NCBI GenBank assembly: GCA_002732755.1
Contig: NVSP01000011.1
Span: 9,332-15,520, forward strand
DNA length: 6,189 nt
DNA from: Phycisphaera sp.
GTDB lineage: Bacteria; Planctomycetota; Phycisphaerae; Phycisphaerales; UBA1924
Direction: 5' to 3'
Positions 6,049 through 6,189 of this stretch are shown in pieces. The notes under the pieces are model-generated. The model searched no databases and had not been told where the DNA came from. It was given only the letters and a program-made list of their open reading frames with translations. Position numbers and translations under genes: made by a program. Positions within the stretch are counted from its first letter, which is position 1. Each line of letters opens with the position of its first letter.

Positions 6049-6189
6049 AGCCTCATTAGTTGGCGTGGGAGACGCTTGATTCTCCGATAGCCCGGCATGC
6101 GTTCATCCATGAATCCTGACCATTCTTTGAACACGATCACCCGCCCTTCGCTTTGCATCCAAACACATACTAGAGCGTCTTGCACAATC
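6045..6189 (-). CDS. 3' end of an unidentified minus-strand gene
   Basis: A minus-strand frame is open from the right edge and ends at TAG (plus 6045-6047), giving 47 C-terminal residues. They include VIVFKEWSGFMDERMPGYRR and end RIKRLPRQLMRL. The mixed composition, with aromatic, acidic and basic residues and a basic tail, resembles a real protein C-terminus more than the opposing plus-strand frame (ATG at 6097), which is also open to the edge. The family is not recognised, and the start and most of the gene lie outside the window. It runs in the same direction as the other large genes and is followed by 213 bp before the secreted-protein start. Confidence 0.45.
   Translation of the reverse strand, partial: IVQDALVCVWMQSEGRVIVFKEWSGFMDERMPGYRRIKRLPRQLMRL

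Noticed and set aside
6063..6075. GCGT-GGGAG-ACGC hairpin as a terminator after the small ORF
   Set aside because: The stem has only four pairs and no T-run follows.
6046..6078. Readthrough or frameshift extending the 25-codon ORF beyond its TAG
   Set aside because: The three forward frames give only short, featureless extensions before stops. Nothing supports pyrrolysine or programmed frameshifting.
6097..6189. Plus-strand ORF starting MRSSMNPDH, open to the right edge
   Set aside because: It has no ribosome site and an unlikely composition, and it overlaps a more protein-like minus-strand frame. It could be reconsidered with sequence beyond the edge.

Overview
The window looks like chromosomal DNA from a planctomycete-like bacterium, possibly Phycisphaerae. 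This is an inference, not a lookup. It rests on a GyrA with a 'HPHGESVIYPTLV'-type breakage-reunion region and a lineage-type insertion near the coiled coil, a 'KSSNLAQL'-type STAS protein, moderately high GC, mostly absent Shine-Dalgarno sites, and a large secreted protein of no familiar family. No RNA gene, CRISPR array, insertion sequence or phage gene is visible.

Nearly all coding capacity is on the minus strand. In transcription order (right to left) it holds: the 3' end of an unidentified gene entering from the right edge (6045-6189); a secreted 581-residue protein of unknown function (4086-5831); gyrA, DNA gyrase subunit A (1228-3942); a small STAS-domain protein 11 bp after gyrA (857-1216); and a MacB/LolD-type ABC transporter ATPase (39-776). 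The first 36 bases may hold the tail of a convergent plus-strand gene, ending 2 bp from the ABC stop.

gyrA and the STAS gene are close enough to share one transcript. The ABC gene may belong to it too, after an 80-bp gap holding an 8-bp inverted repeat. The 143 bp upstream of gyrA hold a TTGACA hexamer lying inside a small inverted repeat, and an 8-bp inverted repeat in the presumed leader. Both are candidate control elements.

The most unusual region is the 213-bp gap between the secreted-protein gene and the partial gene at the right edge. On the plus strand, against the local gene direction, it carries a near-consensus sigma-54 (-24/-12) promoter with exact GG-N10-GC spacing. After this come a strong, well-spaced Shine-Dalgarno site and a 25-codon ORF for a signal-peptide-like hydrophobic peptide. 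That ORF ends on a CTAG palindrome that also supplies the stop codon of the opposing gene. Together these suggest a sigma-54-controlled small membrane peptide and/or an antisense transcript.
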